The notes under the pieces are model-generated. The model did not search any database and had not been told where the DNA came from. It worked only from the letters and a program-made list of their open reading frames with translations. From Paracoccus aestuarii (GTDB lineage: Bacteria; Pseudomonadota; Alphaproteobacteria; Rhodobacterales; Rhodobacteraceae): 64,000 bases of DNA. The translations under genes were made by a program, and so were the position numbers. Shown here one piece after another: positions 1 to 12,418 of the stretch; the first letter of the stretch is position 1; each line of letters starts with the position of its first letter. The DNA is taken from NCBI RefSeq assembly GCF_028553885.1, contig NZ_CP067169.1:1011501-1075500 (forward strand), in the 5' to 3' direction.

Positions 1-2551
1 CGGGGGTCTGTTCGGGGGCCTGCATGGCGCGCTGCTGGTCGGCCATCTGGCGCAGCATCTCCTCGCGCTCGGCCTCGGTCAGCGGGCGGATCTGGCACAG
101 GCGCTGCGTCACGTCAAAGCGCAGCCCGTCCAGCAGGCTCTCGAACAGCTGGAAGGCCTCGGTCTTGTATTCCGACAGCGGGTCGCGCTGCGCATAGCCG
201 CGGAACCCCACGACCGACCGCAGATGATCCAGCGTCAGCAGGTGGTCGCGCCATTTCTGGTCGATCATCTGCAGCAGGACCTGCTTTTCGACCTGGACCA
301 TCGTCTCGGGCCCGAAGGCCGCGGCCTTGTCGGCCATGTAGCGGTCGCTGGCCTCGGTGATGCGCTCGCGCATGACCTCCTGGTCGACGCCCTCCTCCTC
401 GGCCCAGTCCGGGATGGGCAGGTTCATGTTCAGGCGTTCCCGCACGGCGGTCTTCAGCCCCTCGGGATCCCACTGATCGGCATAGGACCGGGCGGGCATG
501 TGATCCTCGACCATGTCGTCGATGACCTGGTGGCGCATGTCGGCGGTGATCTCGCCCACTTCCTCGCTGTCCATGATCTCGCGGCGCTGGCCGAAGATGG
601 CCTTGCGCTGGTCGTTCATCACGTCGTCGAATTTCAGGAGTTGCTTGCGGATGTCGAAGTTGCGGCCCTCGACCTTGGCCTGGGCGCGTTCCAGCGACTT
701 GTTCACCCACGGGTGCACGATCGCCTCGCCTTCCTTCATGCCCAAGGTGGACAGCACCTTGTCCAGACGGTCCGAGCCGAAGATCCGCATCAGATCGTCA
801 TCCAGCGACAGGAAGAACAGCGACCGCCCCGGATCGCCCTGACGGCCCGACCGGCCGCGCAGCTGGTTGTCGATGCGCCGCGATTCGTGACGTTCCGTGC
901 CAAGGACGAACAGGCCCCCGGCCTCCAGCACCCGGGCCTTGGCATCGGCATGCTCGGCCTCGATCCGGGCGCGCAGCGCGTCGGGATCGGCATCGGGATC
1001 GGCGTTCAGCGCCTCCATCACCTTCATCTCGACATTGCCGCCCAGCTGGATGTCGGTGCCGCGGCCGGCCATGTTGGTGGCGATGGTCACCGCGCCCAGC
1101 TTGCCCGCATCGGCGACGATCTGCGCCTCGGCCTCGTGCTGGCGGGCGTTCAGGACGTTATGCGGGATGCCGTCGCGCTTCAGCATCTCGGACAGCATCT
1201 CGGACTTCTCGATGCTGGTGGTGCCGACCAAGGTGGGCTGGCCCTTGGCATGGGCTTCCTTGATGGCCTCGACCACGGCGGCGTATTTCTCGGCCGCGGT
1301 GCGATAGACGCGGTCATGTTCGTCGATCCGGGCGATGCCGCGATTGGTGGGCACCTCGACCACGCCCAGCTTGTAGATCTCGGCGAATTCCTCGGCCTCG
1401 GTCGATGCCGTGCCGGTCATGCCGCCCAGCTTGTCGTAAAGACGGAAATAGTTCTGGAAGGTCACCGATGCCAAGGTGACGTTCTCGGGCTGGATGTCCA
1501 CGCCCTCCTTGGCCTCGATCGCCTGATGCAGACCGTCGGACAGGCGGCGGCCCTTCATCATCCGGCCGGTGAATTCGTCGATCAGCTGCACCTCGCCGTC
1601 GCGGACCATGTAATGCTGGTCGCGCAGGAACAGCTTGTGGGCCCGCAGCGCCTGGCTGGCATGATGGACGATGGTGGTGGATTCCGGGTCATATAGGGTC
1701 TGACCCTCGGGCAGGACGCCATCCGCGGTCAGCCGCTGTTCCAGGAACTCGTTGCCCTCCTCGGTGAAGGTCGCGTTGCGCGCCTTCTCGTCCAGCTTGT
1801 AATGCTCATCCGTCAGCAGGGGCACATAGGCGTCCAGCACCTTATAGAGCTCGGACCGGTCCTGGGACGGGCCGCTGATGATCAGCGGCGTGCGGGCCTC
1901 GTCGATCAGGATGCTGTCGACCTCGTCCACGATGGCGAAGTTGTGGCCGCGCTGGACCATCTCGGCCACGCTGCCCTTCATGTTGTCGCGCAGATAGTCG
2001 AAGCCCAGCTCGTTGTTGGTGGCATAGGTCACGTCGCAGGCATAGGCCTCGCGCTTCTCGGCCTCGGGCTGGAAGGGGACGACGACGCCGCAGGTCATGC
2101 CCAGCTGGGCATAGACCTTGGACATCCATTCGGCGTCGCGCTTGGCCAGGTAATCGTTGACGGTGACGACATGCACGCCCTTGCCCGACAGCGCGTTCAG
2201 ATAGGCGGGGAAGGTCGCGACCAGGGTCTTGCCCTCGCCGGTCTTCATTTCCGCGATATTGCCCTGATGCAGGAAGATCCCGCCCATCAGCTGCACATCG
2301 AAGGCGCGCAGGCCCAGGGCGCGCCGGGCCCCTTCGCGACAGTTCGCAAAGGCCTCGGGCAGGATGTCGTCCAGATCCTCGCCCCCCGCCACGCGGGACT
2401 GGAATTCGCGGGTCTTGTCGATCAGGCCCTGGTCGGACAGGGTCTTGAACTCGTCCTCCAGGGCGTTGATGCGTGCCACCAGAGGGCGCGTGCCCTTCAC
2501 CTTGCGGTCATTGGGCGTGCCAAAGACCATCTTCGCCAGATTGCCGATCAT
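1..2551 (-). CDS. secA: Preprotein translocase ATPase SecA (3' end outside window)
   Basis: SecA is the cytoplasmic motor ATPase that pushes unfolded preproteins through SecYEG. The reading frame starts at an ATG on the minus strand ([16 protein letters not shown]) and runs off the left edge, so about 850 codons are visible and the extreme C-terminus, where a zinc-binding tail usually sits, is missing. Visible landmarks are the Walker A loop EMKTGEGKT near residues 101-109, the [14 protein letters not shown]alker B region, the motif GMTGTA, and the helicase motif region with [11 protein letters not shown] and [13 protein letters not shown]. It is divergent from a secreted parvulin gene, a common arrangement in Rhodobacterales. 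Identity is secure; only completeness is limited. Confidence 0.97.
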   Translation of the reverse strand, partial: MIGNLAKMVFGTPNDRKVKGTRPLVARINALEDEFKTLSDQGLIDKTREFQSRVAGGEDLDDILPEAFANCREGARRALGLRAFDVQLMGGIFLHQGNIAEMKTGEGKTLVATFPAYLNALSGKGVHVVTVNDYLAKRDAEWMSKVYAQLGMTCGVVVPFQPEAEKREAYACDVTYATNNELGFDYLRDNMKGSVAEMVQRGHNFAIVDEVDSILIDEARTPLIISGPSQDRSELYKVLDAYVPLLTDEHYKLDEKARNATFTEEGNEFLEQRLTADGVLPEGQTLYDPESTTIVHHASQALRAHKLFLRDQHYMVRDGEVQLIDEFTGRMMKGRRLSDGLHQAIEAKEGVDIQPENVTLASVTFQNYFRLYDKLGGMTGTASTEAEEFAEIYKLGVVEVPTNRGIARIDEHDRVYRTAAEKYAAVVEAIKEAHAKGQPTLVGTTSIEKSEMLSEMLKRDGIPHNVLNARQHEAEAQIVADAGKLGAVTIATNMAGRGTDIQLGGNVEMKVMEALNADPDADPDALRARIEAEHADAKARVLEAGGLFVLGTERHESRRIDNQLRGRSGRQGDPGRSLFFLSLDDDLMRIFGSDRLDKVLSTLGMKEGEAIVHPWVNKSLERAQAKVEGRNFDIRKQLLKFDDVMNDQRKAIFGQRREIMDSEEVGEITADMRHQVIDDMVEDHMPARSYADQWDPEGLKTAVRERLNMNLPIPDWAEEEGVDQEVMRERITEASDRYMADKAAAFGPETMVQVEKQVLLQMIDQKWRDHLLTLDHLRSVVGFRGYAQRDPLSEYKTEAFQLFESLLDGLRFDVTQRLCQIRPLTEAEREEMLRQMADQQRAMQAPEQTP

Positions 2552-2753
2552 GTTACCTTCGCCATCACGTTGTCGGGAAGGCGCGTCACCGGGCGCCCAC
2601 TTGCCCGTACCGGCCGCATTGCCGTATCAGGGGCCTGAACGAACGCGGCGGCAAAGCCTTCCACGGAGTTGTCTGCGGATGTAGGCCCCGCCCGCCTGAC
2701 TGTCAATGTTGGCCCGCCCCGCGAGGGGCCGCCCGATGCTCAAAGGAAAGCCC

Positions 2754-3596
2754 ATGACCCGACCGTTCCTGCTGGCCGCCGCCCTGATCGCGGCGCCCGT
2801 CCTCGCCACCCCCGTGCTGGCCCAGGATGGCGGGGCCGACCAGGTCGTGGCGACCGTCAACGGCCAGGACATCACCCTGGGCCAGATGATCGTCATGAAG
2901 CAGTCGATCCAGGACCCGGCCATGGCGAACCTGCCCGACCAGGCGCTGTGGGACATGATGCTGGACCAGCTGATCCGCCAGGCCGCCGTGGCCGATGCCG
3001 CCCAGCAGGATGCCGGCGTGCGCGCCCAGCTGGAACTGCAGCGCCGCAACACCCTGGCATCGGCCACCGTCAGCCAGATCGCCGAGACCGAGCCTGCCGA
3101 GGCCGAGCTGCAGACCGCCTATGACCGGCTGTTCGCCGAGGCCGGAAACGTCACGGAATACAACGCCGCCCATATCCTGGTGGAAACCGAGGAGGAGGCC
3201 GCCGAGATCAAGGCCCAGCTGGATGACGGCGCCGATTTCGGCGAGCTGGCGGAAACCGCCTCGACCGGTCCCTCGGGCCCGAACCGCGGCGATCTGGGCT
3301 GGTTCGCCGCCGATCAGATGGTCCCGCCCTTTGCCGAGGCCGTGGCCGCGATGCAGCCGGGCACGATCTCGGACCCGGTGCAGACGGAATTCGGCTGGCA
3401 CGTGATCCAGCTGAACGAGACCCGCCTGCGCGAGGCCCCCGCCCTGGCCGAGGTGCGCGACCAGATCTCGCAGATGGTCCTGCGCGAGAAGGTCGAGGCC
3501 GAGATCCAGCGCTTGGTCGACGAGGCCGAAATCGACAAGACCGAAGGCCTGGACCCCGCGCGGCTGAACGCCACCGATCTGCTGGGGGCCGAGTGA
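2754..3596 (+). CDS. Periplasmic parvulin-type peptidyl-prolyl isomerase
   Basis: A 280-residue exported foldase of the PpiC/SurA-like parvulin class, expected to assist folding of secreted proteins in the periplasm. The N-terminus is a clear signal peptide (MTRPFLLAAALIAAPVLA.. ending LAQ). An N-terminal helical chaperone-like region precedes the rotamase core, recognisable from AAHILVETEEEA, the GDLGWF turn and TEFGWHVIQL (about residues 140-225). I chose the ATG at 2754 because AAAGGAAAG lies just upstream; in-frame ATG 2736 is an alternative. The stop overlaps the argJ start (TGATG), so the two genes are probably co-transcribed. The exact subfamily name (PrsA or PpiC) is not settled. Confidence 0.92.
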   Translation: MTRPFLLAAALIAAPVLATPVLAQDGGADQVVATVNGQDITLGQMIVMKQSIQDPAMANLPDQALWDMMLDQLIRQAAVADAAQQDAGVRAQLELQRRNTLASATVSQIAETEPAEAELQTAYDRLFAEAGNVTEYNAAHILVETEEEAAEIKAQLDDGADFGELAETASTGPSGPNRGDLGWFAADQMVPPFAEAVAAMQPGTISDPVQTEFGWHVIQLNETRLREAPALAEVRDQISQMVLREKVEAEIQRLVDEAEIDKTEGLDPARLNATDLLGAE

Positions 3597-4837
3597 TGGG
3601 CAAGGCCGGACTTCCCGTATCGCCCTTGGCACCGGCGCGGTTTCCCGACCTGCCGGTGATCGCGGGCATCGATTTCGCCAGCGCCGCGGCGGGCGTGAAA
3701 TATCAGGGCCGCGCGGATGTAACCCTGATCCGCATCGCGCCGGGCAGCACTTTGGCCGGGGCCTTCACCCGGTCATCGACCCGCGCGGCCTGCGTGCTGG
3801 ACAACCAAGCCAAGCTGGCCCAAGGCGGCGACGCCCCCGAGGGCGCGGCGATCCTGATCAATTCCGGCAATGCCAATGCCTTCACCGGCGCGCGCGGCCA
3901 GCAATCGGTCGATGCCGTCTGCGCCGCCGTGGCGGGCGCGCTGGAGCTGCCGCAGGGGCGGGTCTTCACCTCCTCGACCGGGGTGATCGGGGAACCCTTG
4001 CCGCATGACCGGATCGTGGGCGTCGTGGACGATCTGGCGCGTGGTCTGGATGCCGGCGGCGCGGCCGGGGCCGCCCGCGCGATCATGACGACCGACACCT
4101 TCCCCAAGGGCGCCTGCGCCGAGGCGGGGGGCATCCGCATCGCGGGCATCGCCAAGGGTTCGGGGATGATCGCGCCTGACATGGCGACGATGCTGGTCTA
4201 TGTCTTCACCGATGCCGCGATCCCCGCGGCGCTCCTGCAACAGGCGCTGTCGGCGGGGATGGATGGGACCTTCAACGCGATCACGGTGGACAGCGACACC
4301 TCGACCTCGGACGCGCTGATCCTGGCGGCGACGGGCCGGGCGGATGCCGCGCCGATCACCGATCTGGACAGCCCCGCGGGCCGTGATTTCGTGACCGCCC
4401 TGCATGGGGTGATGCGCGATCTGGCCCATCAGGTCGTCCGCGACGGCGAAGGCGCCACGAAATTCGTCGAGATCGCCGTGACCGGCGCCGCCGACGATGC
4501 TGATGCGCATCGCGTCGCTATGGCCATCGCCAATTCGCCCTTGGTCAAGACCGCCATCGCGGGCGAGGACGCCAATTGGGGCCGCATCGTCATGGCCGTG
4601 GGCAAGTCCGGCGCGCAGGCCGATCGCGACCGGCTGACCATCCGCTTCGGGGACATGGTCCTGGCCCGCGACGGCTGGCGCGATCCCGGCTATGACGAGG
4701 CCGCGGCCAGCGCCTACATGAAGAACGAGGACCTGCGCATCGGCGTCGATCTGGGGCTGGGGCAGGGGGCGCGCACCGTCTGGACCTGCGATCTGACGCA
4801 TGGCTATATCGACATCAACGCGGATTACCGGTCTTGA
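3596..4837 (+). CDS. argJ: Bifunctional glutamate N-acetyltransferase / N-acetylglutamate synthase
   Basis: ArgJ recycles the acetyl group between N-acetylornithine and glutamate in arginine biosynthesis and may also use acetyl-CoA. The 413-residue length fits the family. The autocleavage site is visible as KGSGMIAPDMATML, with the nucleophilic threonine at about residue 198 following Ala; the precursor splits there into alpha and beta chains. Downstream landmarks include DSDTSTSDA and GEDANWGRI. The ATG at 3596 shares one base with the stop of the upstream parvulin gene. The stop overlaps the TTG start of the following Nudix gene. Cytoplasmic, tightly coupled in an operon. Confidence 0.97.
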   Translation: MGKAGLPVSPLAPARFPDLPVIAGIDFASAAAGVKYQGRADVTLIRIAPGSTLAGAFTRSSTRAACVLDNQAKLAQGGDAPEGAAILINSGNANAFTGARGQQSVDAVCAAVAGALELPQGRVFTSSTGVIGEPLPHDRIVGVVDDLARGLDAGGAAGAARAIMTTDTFPKGACAEAGGIRIAGIAKGSGMIAPDMATMLVYVFTDAAIPAALLQQALSAGMDGTFNAITVDSDTSTSDALILAATGRADAAPITDLDSPAGRDFVTALHGVMRDLAHQVVRDGEGATKFVEIAVTGAADDADAHRVAMAIANSPLVKTAIAGEDANWGRIVMAVGKSGAQADRDRLTIRFGDMVLARDGWRDPGYDEAAASAYMKNEDLRIGVDLGLGQGARTVWTCDLTHGYIDINADYRS

Positions 4838-5232
4838 GGACGGTCCTCGTCTCGGCCGTGGCGCTGATCGATCCCGACGGGCGGGTGCTGCTGGCACAGC
4901 GCCCGGAGGGCAAGGCGATGGCCGGCCTGTGGGAATTTCCCGGCGGCAAGGTCGAACCGGGCGAGACCCCCGAGGCCGCCCTGATCCGCGAGCTGGACGA
5001 GGAGCTGGGCATCCAGACCTGGAACAGCTGCTTGGCGCCCCTGACCTTCGCCAGCCACAGCTATGACGATTTCCACCTGCTGATGCCGGTCTTTGCCTGC
5101 CGCCGCTGGCAGGGAATCGTCCAGCCGCGCGAGGGGCAGGCGCTGGCCTGGGTCCGGGCCCGCGATTTGCGCGATTACCCCATGCCTGCGGCGGATATCC
5201 CACTGATTCCCATGCTGGAAATGTGGCTATAA
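4834..5232 (+). CDS. mutT: Nudix hydrolase MutT (8-oxo-dGTP diphosphatase)
   Basis: A 132-residue Nudix enzyme that should hydrolyse oxidised dGTP and so limit transversion mutations. The complete Nudix box is visible as GGKVEPGETPEAALIRELDE followed directly by ELGI (about residues 37-60), with the REXXEE metal-binding core. The FPGGK lead-in and the AQRPEGKAMAGLWEF segment are typical of MutT. The best start is a TTG at 4834 that overlaps the argJ stop (TTGA); no ATG gives the complete N-terminal strand. The position after argJ matches the usual Rhodobacterales order. Function is inferred from the family. Confidence 0.93.
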   Translation: MRTVLVSAVALIDPDGRVLLAQRPEGKAMAGLWEFPGGKVEPGETPEAALIRELDEELGIQTWNSCLAPLTFASHSYDDFHLLMPVFACRRWQGIVQPREGQALAWVRARDLRDYPMPAADIPLIPMLEMWL

Positions 5233-5355
5233 TGTCGCAAATGTGATGGAACTGCTTGGCAACTCCGCCCTAAAAGTCGTAGACTGTGATTATCATTAGC
5301 TAGTTTTTAACCATTTCATGACTACCTTTCCCCATGGGCGCAGAGGAGGCTTGAC

Positions 5356-5484
5356 ATGATCCGCACCATCTCGATCGGCAGCTACATTTCGATCCAAGGC
5401 CTGTTCGAGGGCGTGACCCCCAGTGGCACCATGCTGGTGCGCGTGGGCAACCGCACCTTCGAAGGCAAGCCGATCGGCTGCTGA
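5356..5484 (+). CDS. Small 42-aa protein of unknown function
   Basis: A short frame beginning MIRTISIGSYISIQGLF and ending RTFEGKPIGC. The support is contextual: a strong ribosome binding site (AGAGGAGGC) ends 8-10 nt before the ATG, and a perfect 14-bp rho-independent terminator starts about 34 nt after the stop, so it looks like a separate transcription unit. I have an impression that similar short proteins occur in other Rhodobacterales but cannot verify it. The protein has no signal peptide or membrane span. The alternation of beta-type residues (TISIGSYISIQGLFEG..MLVRVGNRTFEG) suggests a small beta-barrel or strand-rich fold. Function unknown. Confidence 0.6.
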   Translation: MIRTISIGSYISIQGLFEGVTPSGTMLVRVGNRTFEGKPIGC

Positions 5485-5517
5485 CCCGACCCGCCAGGGG
5501 TCGGACCGGAACATCAG

Positions 5518-5551
5518 AAAGGGGCGGTCCCAACGGGACCGCCCCTTTTGT
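5518..5551 (+). terminator. Rho-independent terminator (bidirectional)
   Basis: Perfect 14-bp stem (arms 5518-5531 and 5535-5548, loop AAC) with A residues on the 5' side and a TTTT run on the 3' side. It sits between the 42-aa gene (plus) and the 3' end of katG (minus) and can serve both strands. Confidence 0.9.
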
Positions 5552-5596
5552 CATTCCTGAAGGAAAGGGGCGCGACCCGCAGGCCGCGCCACCCGA

Positions 5597-7876
<2,280 letters not shown>

Positions 7877-7892
7877 TCATGCAAAGGCGCGC

Positions 7893-8438
7893 TTATGACG
7901 CGCCCCCAACCAAGGCGCGGTAATCATCCAGCATCGCCTGCAGCGCGGGACCGAAGCCGCCCATGTCGCCGCGCCATGACCGCCACAGCGCAGAGCCTGC
8001 CTCGTAGCCGCGCGCCAGATCGCCCGCGGCGGCCAAGGTCAGGGGCGGCGGGGCAGGGCGGTCCAGCCGGGCGCGAGTCTCCTCCGCCATGGCGCGCAGC
8101 ATCGCGGGCCCCGCGATGGGCCCGTGCCGGGTCAGCGCCTCGGCCGCGCCATGCTGCAGGGACAGGATGACCGCCTCGGCCGGGGCGTCGATCAGGATCG
8201 CGACATAGAGGCCGTGGCGCATCGACCGGGTGACATGGGGGGCAAAGCAGGCCAGCCACGGCACCGCCGCCCAGCCCGGCGCGCCGACCGAGGCGCGCAC
8301 CATCAGCCGCTCGGGCCTGTGGGCCACCGCATCGCGCAGCATCTGCGCCATGTCGCGGCGGAAATGACGCGCGAAGGCGCTGCCCCCCACGGGGCGGCGG
8401 CGCGCATGGACATAGTTCCGTGCCGCCTGGTGCAGCAC
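7893..8438 (-). CDS. Stand-alone DUF3578 (McrB N-terminal-like) protein
   Basis: A protein of about 181 residues that begins a few bases after the pyrG stop. The middle segment SVGAPGWAAVPWLACF, followed by VTRSMRHGLYVAIL and AVILSLQHGA, matches my memory of the DUF3578 / MrcB_N signature (GxWaxiPWia.., then yxvYlf.., then vyLsLnqG). In other bacteria this domain is usually fused in front of a McrB-type AAA GTPase in modified-DNA restriction systems. No AAA module or endonuclease is nearby here. I chose GTG 8438 because pyrG ends at 8453 and no ATG gives a full domain; the start is uncertain. Role unknown. Confidence 0.6.
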   Translation of the reverse strand: MLHQAARNYVHARRRPVGGSAFARHFRRDMAQMLRDAVAHRPERLMVRASVGAPGWAAVPWLACFAPHVTRSMRHGLYVAILIDAPAEAVILSLQHGAAEALTRHGPIAGPAMLRAMAEETRARLDRPAPPPLTLAAAGDLARGYEAGSALWRSWRGDMGGFGPALQAMLDDYRALVGGAS

Positions 8439-8452
8439 AGGGCCGAGGGGGG

Positions 8453-10096
8453 TCAGACCAGCCGCCCTTCCTCCATCGCCGCGCGCACGAAGCCCGCAAA
8501 CAGCGGCGCGGGGTCGAAGGGCTTGGATTTCAGCTCCGGGTGGGACTGCACGCCGATGAACCACGGATGGTCGGCATATTCCACGACCTCGGGCAGCTTG
8601 CCGTCGGGCGACATGCCCGAAAAGCGCAGGCCCGCCTGTTCCAGCTTTTCGCGATAGGTGGCGTCGACCTCGTAGCGGTGCCGGTGGCGGTCCTCGATCT
8701 CGGTCGCGCCGCCATAGACCTCGGAGATGCGCGAGCCCTCGGTCAGCACCGCCGTATAGGCGCCAAGCCGCATCGTGCCGCCCTTGTCGTCGCCGACCTT
8801 GCGACTGACGGTGTAATTGCCCTGCACCCATTCCTTCAGGTGATAGACGACGGGGGTGAAGCGGGTCTTGCCGGCCTCGTGGTCGAATTCCTCGGATCCC
8901 GCATCGGGCATGTCGGCCAGGTTGCGGGCGGCCTCGATCACGGCCATCTGCATCCCCAGGCAGATGCCCAGATAGGGGACCTTCTTCTCGCGCGCATAGC
9001 GGGCGGCGGTGACCATGCCCTCGGTCCCGCGCTCGCCGAAGCCGCCGGGCACGATGATGCCGTGATAGCCGTCCAGCCGGTGCGCGCCCTCGCCCTCCAG
9101 CGCCTCGCTGTCCACCCATTCGGCCTTGACGCGGACGCGGTTGGCCATGCCGCCATGGGTCAACGCCTCGGCGATGGATTTATAGGCATCCTCCAGCTGG
9201 GTGTACTTGCCGACGATGGCCACGCGGACCTCGCCCTCGGCATGTTCCAGCCGGTCCATCACGTCCTCCCATTTCGACAGGTCGGGACGCGGCGCGGGGC
9301 TGATCGCGAAGGCGTCCAGCACCGCGCGGTCGAGGCCCGCCCGGTGATAGGCCAAGGGCGCCTCGTAGATGGTCTTGAGGTCATAGGCCGGGATCACCGC
9401 ATCGGGCCGCACGTTGCAGAAGAGCGCGATCTTGGCGCGTTCCTTTTCCGGGATCGGATGTTCGGACCGGCAGACCAGCACGTCGGGCGCAAGGCCGATG
9501 GATTGCAGTTCCTTGACGGAGTGCTGGGTCGGCTTGGTCTTCAATTCGCCCGAGGCCGCCAGATAGGGCAGCAGCGTCAGGTGCATCAGGATGCATTCGC
9601 CGCGCGGGCGTTCATGGATGAACTGGCGGATGGCTTCGAAGAAGGGCAGGCCCTCGATATCGCCGACCGTGCCGCCGATCTCGCAGAGCATGAAATCGAC
9701 CTCGTCCCCGCCGATCGACAGGAAGTCCTTGATCTCGTTGGTGACGTGGGGAATGACCTGGATGGTCTTGCCCAGATATTCGCCGCGGCGTTCCTTTTCC
9801 AGCACGTTGGAATAGACGCGGCCGCTGCTGATGCTGTCGGTCTTGCGCGCGCTGACGCCGGTGAAGCGTTCGTAATGGCCCAGATCCAGGTCGGTTTCCG
9901 CGCCGTCATCGGTGACGAAGACCTCGCCATGCTCGAACGGGCTCATCGTGCCGGGATCGACGTTTAGATAGGGGTCCAGCTTGCGCAGGCGGACGGTGAA
10001 GCCGCGGGCCTGCAGCAGCGCGCCCAGGGCCGCCGATGCCAGACCCTTGCCCAGGCTCGACACGACGCCGCCGGTGATGAAGATGTAACGCGCCAT
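8453..10096 (-). CDS. pyrG: CTP synthase
   Basis: PyrG converts UTP to CTP using ATP and glutamine, the last step of pyrimidine nucleotide synthesis. The 547-residue protein has the two expected halves. The N-terminal amidoligase starts [16 protein letters not shown] with the P-loop-like nucleotide site. The C-terminal class I glutamine amidotransferase has the nucleophile in [17 protein letters not shown] and the His-Glu pair in [12 protein letters not shown]. It begins at an ATG 153 nt downstream of secG on the same strand, with a hairpin between them. The DUF3578 gene follows closely. Confidence 0.98.
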   Translation of the reverse strand: MARYIFITGGVVSSLGKGLASAALGALLQARGFTVRLRKLDPYLNVDPGTMSPFEHGEVFVTDDGAETDLDLGHYERFTGVSARKTDSISSGRVYSNVLEKERRGEYLGKTIQVIPHVTNEIKDFLSIGGDEVDFMLCEIGGTVGDIEGLPFFEAIRQFIHERPRGECILMHLTLLPYLAASGELKTKPTQHSVKELQSIGLAPDVLVCRSEHPIPEKERAKIALFCNVRPDAVIPAYDLKTIYEAPLAYHRAGLDRAVLDAFAISPAPRPDLSKWEDVMDRLEHAEGEVRVAIVGKYTQLEDAYKSIAEALTHGGMANRVRVKAEWVDSEALEGEGAHRLDGYHGIIVPGGFGERGTEGMVTAARYAREKKVPYLGICLGMQMAVIEAARNLADMPDAGSEEFDHEAGKTRFTPVVYHLKEWVQGNYTVSRKVGDDKGGTMRLGAYTAVLTEGSRISEVYGGATEIEDRHRHRYEVDATYREKLEQAGLRFSGMSPDGKLPEVVEYADHPWFIGVQSHPELKSKPFDPAPLFAGFVRAAMEEGRLV

Positions 10097-10206
10097 GAAG
10101 GCCCCCGTGATGCAGAATTCTCAGATCGTGCGGTCCGGATGCGGATATCCACGGGGCCTGCGAAATAACCGATTCGCCCCGAGGTCGCAACGGACCGCAA
10201 GTGGAT

Positions 10207-10231
10207 CGGGGCGATCCTTGCGATCGCCCCG
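10207..10231. terminator. Hairpin between secG and pyrG
   Basis: A perfect 10-bp stem (CGGGGCGATC with GATCGCCCCG, loop CTTGC) lies just after the secG stop. There is no T run on either side, so it is a weak terminator, a processing site or an attenuator rather than a classical rho-independent terminator. Confidence 0.45.
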
Positions 10232-10249
10232 TGGCAGTGGTGTCGGTGA

Positions 10250-10840
10250 TCAGTTGGCCGGCGCGGGCGGCGTCAGGGGCTGATCCGTGTCGGGTGCGGC
10301 CGGTGCCTCGGTGGCCGGGGCCTCGGTGGCGGGTGCCTCGGGCGCCGGTGCTTCGGTCGCCGGGGCCGCGGGCGGGGTCACCGCATCGGCGGGCGCCTCG
10401 GCGGCCGGGGGCGCTGCGGGGGTCACCGGCTGGGCGGGCGCTTCGGCGGCAGGGGCCTGGGGCGCGTCGGTCGCGGGGCTGGGCGGGACCAGCGGGTTGC
10501 CCTCGGTCGTGGGCGGGGGCGTATAGGTTAGCAGGCCGGGCAGGCCCGGGGCCGAGGGCTGTTCGGTCGCGGTGCCGCCGAACTGGTCCATGATCGACCC
10601 GGTGCTGACGCTGCGCGCGGCCAGGACCGTTAGGATCAGCGAGGTGCAGAAGATCGCCACGCCCAGGATCCAGGTCAGCCGCGTCAGCGCATTGGCCGCC
10701 TGCCGTCCCGACATCACGCCGCCGCCGGCGCCGCCACCGCCGCCCATGCCCAGCCCGCCCCCTTCGGAACGCTGCAGCAGGACGACCCCGGTCAGCACCA
10801 CGGCCAGGATCAGATGGACGGTCAGGATGACGTTTTCCAC
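10250..10840 (-). CDS. secG: Protein translocase subunit SecG with long Ala/Pro/Glu tail
   Basis: SecG is the small membrane subunit of the SecYEG channel. Residues 1-75 carry the family features: an N-terminal membrane helix ([20 protein letters not shown]), the conserved [11 protein letters not shown] with a glycine-rich loop, and a second helix ([19 protein letters not shown]). The remaining ~115 residues are low-complexity, built from repeats such as TEAPA and [10 protein letters not shown]. That makes 196 aa against the usual 75-120. It is divergent from cobQ with only about 70 bp between them. Confidence 0.93.
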   Translation of the reverse strand: MENVILTVHLILAVVLTGVVLLQRSEGGGLGMGGGGGAGGGVMSGRQAANALTRLTWILGVAIFCTSLILTVLAARSVSTGSIMDQFGGTATEQPSAPGLPGLLTYTPPPTTEGNPLVPPSPATDAPQAPAAEAPAQPVTPAAPPAAEAPADAVTPPAAPATEAPAPEAPATEAPATEAPAAPDTDQPLTPPAPAN

Positions 10841-10912
10841 GGCTTTCGGCCTTTCATTTGCGGACGCGCCTATCTAGTCACCTGTCGGGGTGATGGCAAG
10901 CAAGAGTGTCCG

Positions 10913-12343
10913 ATGGTTGCGGTGATGATCCAAGGCACGGGCTCGAACGTGGGCAAGTCGCTGCTGGTGGCGGGGCTGTGCCGGGCTGCGCGCAGGCGCG
11001 GCATCGCGGTCGCGCCCTTCAAGCCGCAGAACATGTCCAACAACGCCGCCGTCACCGCGGACGGGGGCGAGATCGGCCGCGCCCAGGCCCTGCAGGCCCG
11101 CGCCTGCGGGCTGGAGCCTGCGACCGACATGAACCCCGTCCTGCTGAAGCCCGAGACCGATCGCGGCGCGCAGGTCATCCTGCAGGGCCGCGCCATCGCC
11201 CGGGCTGAGGCGCGCGACTATCAGGGTCTGAAGCCGCGCCTGCTGGCCGGCGTGCTGGAGAGCTTCGCGCGCCTGTCGGCCGCCCATGACATGGTGATCG
11301 TCGAGGGCGCGGGCAGCCCGGCCGAGGTCAACCTGCGCCCCCGCGACATCGCCAATATGGGATTCGCCCGCGCCGCCGGGGTGCCCGTGGTGCTGGCGGG
11401 CGATATCGACCGGGGCGGCGTGATCGCCCAGATCGTGGGCACCCAGGCCGTGATCGATCCCGCCGATGCGGCGATGATCCGGGGATTCCTGATCAACAAG
11501 TTCCGGGGCGATCCGCGGCTGTTCGATGACGGCTACGACCTGATCCGGGCGCGGACCGGATGGCCGGGATTCGGCATGGTGCCTTGGTTTCCGGGCGCCC
11601 ACCGCCTGCCGGCCGAGGATGCTGTGGACCTGCGCGGGGGCGGCAGCTCGGGGCTGCATGTGGTCTGCCTGACCCTGTCGCGGATCGCCAATTTCGACGA
11701 CCTGGACCCCTTGGCGGCCGAGCCGGGGGTGCGGCTGACCATGCTGGGTCCGGGCCGGGCCATTCCGGGCGATGCCGATCTGGTGATCCTGCCCGGCACG
11801 AAATCGACGCTTGGCGATCTGGCCTTTCTGCGCGACCAGGGCTGGGACATCGACCTGGCCGCCCATCGCAGGCGCGGGGGGCATGTGCTGGGCATCTGCG
11901 GCGGATACCAGATGCTGGGCCGGGTGATCGACGATCCCTCTGGCGCGGACGGGGTGGCCGGTCAGGTGCCGGGCCTGGGCCTTCTGGACGTGACGACCGT
12001 GATGGCGCCGGAGAAGCGCGTGATCCGCGCGACCGGCACCGCGATGGGCCGGACCGTCACCGGATACGAGATCCATATGGGCCGGACCGCCGGCCCCGAC
12101 TGCGCGCGCCCCTTCGCGATGATCCCCGGGCCGGATGGCGCGATCAGCCCCGACGGGCGGGTCATGGGCAGCTATCTGCACGGGCTGTTTTCGGACGATG
12201 CCTTCCGCGCGGCCTTTCTGGCGCGGATGGGCGCGCCGTCGCGCCCGGGATACGAGGCCGGGGTGGATGCCGTGCTGGACGATCTGGCCGATCACCTTGA
12301 GGCGCATCTGGACGTGGCGGCCCTGCTGGCGGTGGCCCGGTGA
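10913..12343 (+). CDS. cobQ: Cobyric acid synthase (adenosylcobyric acid synthase)
   Basis: CobQ amidates four carboxyl side chains of adenosylcobyrinate a,c-diamide using glutamine and ATP in B12 synthesis. The 476-residue protein shows the N-terminal dethiobiotin-synthetase-like P-loop [12 protein letters not shown] and [10 protein letters not shown], and the C-terminal glutamine amidotransferase with its cysteine near residue 329 in [12 protein letters not shown] and a histidine in [11 protein letters not shown] 10913 has a weak AAGAG upstream; the ATG four codons later is possible. No other cobalamin gene is in the window, so it is separated from the main pathway cluster. Confidence 0.95.
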   Translation: MVAVMIQGTGSNVGKSLLVAGLCRAARRRGIAVAPFKPQNMSNNAAVTADGGEIGRAQALQARACGLEPATDMNPVLLKPETDRGAQVILQGRAIARAEARDYQGLKPRLLAGVLESFARLSAAHDMVIVEGAGSPAEVNLRPRDIANMGFARAAGVPVVLAGDIDRGGVIAQIVGTQAVIDPADAAMIRGFLINKFRGDPRLFDDGYDLIRARTGWPGFGMVPWFPGAHRLPAEDAVDLRGGGSSGLHVVCLTLSRIANFDDLDPLAAEPGVRLTMLGPGRAIPGDADLVILPGTKSTLGDLAFLRDQGWDIDLAAHRRRGGHVLGICGGYQMLGRVIDDPSGADGVAGQVPGLGLLDVTTVMAPEKRVIRATGTAMGRTVTGYEIHMGRTAGPDCARPFAMIPGPDGAISPDGRVMGSYLHGLFSDDAFRAAFLARMGAPSRPGYEAGVDAVLDDLADHLEAHLDVAALLAVAR

Positions 12344-12418
12344 CGCGCGGCGCCGATCCGGCGCAGATGTGACCTCGTGGTGCTGGACGAAGCGGGGCGG
12401 GCGCGCTACCTGAGGGGC

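Noticed and set aside
224..1696. Long plus-strand frame opposite secA
   Set aside because: It mirrors secA codons, shows no conserved motif, and secA is unambiguous on the other strand.
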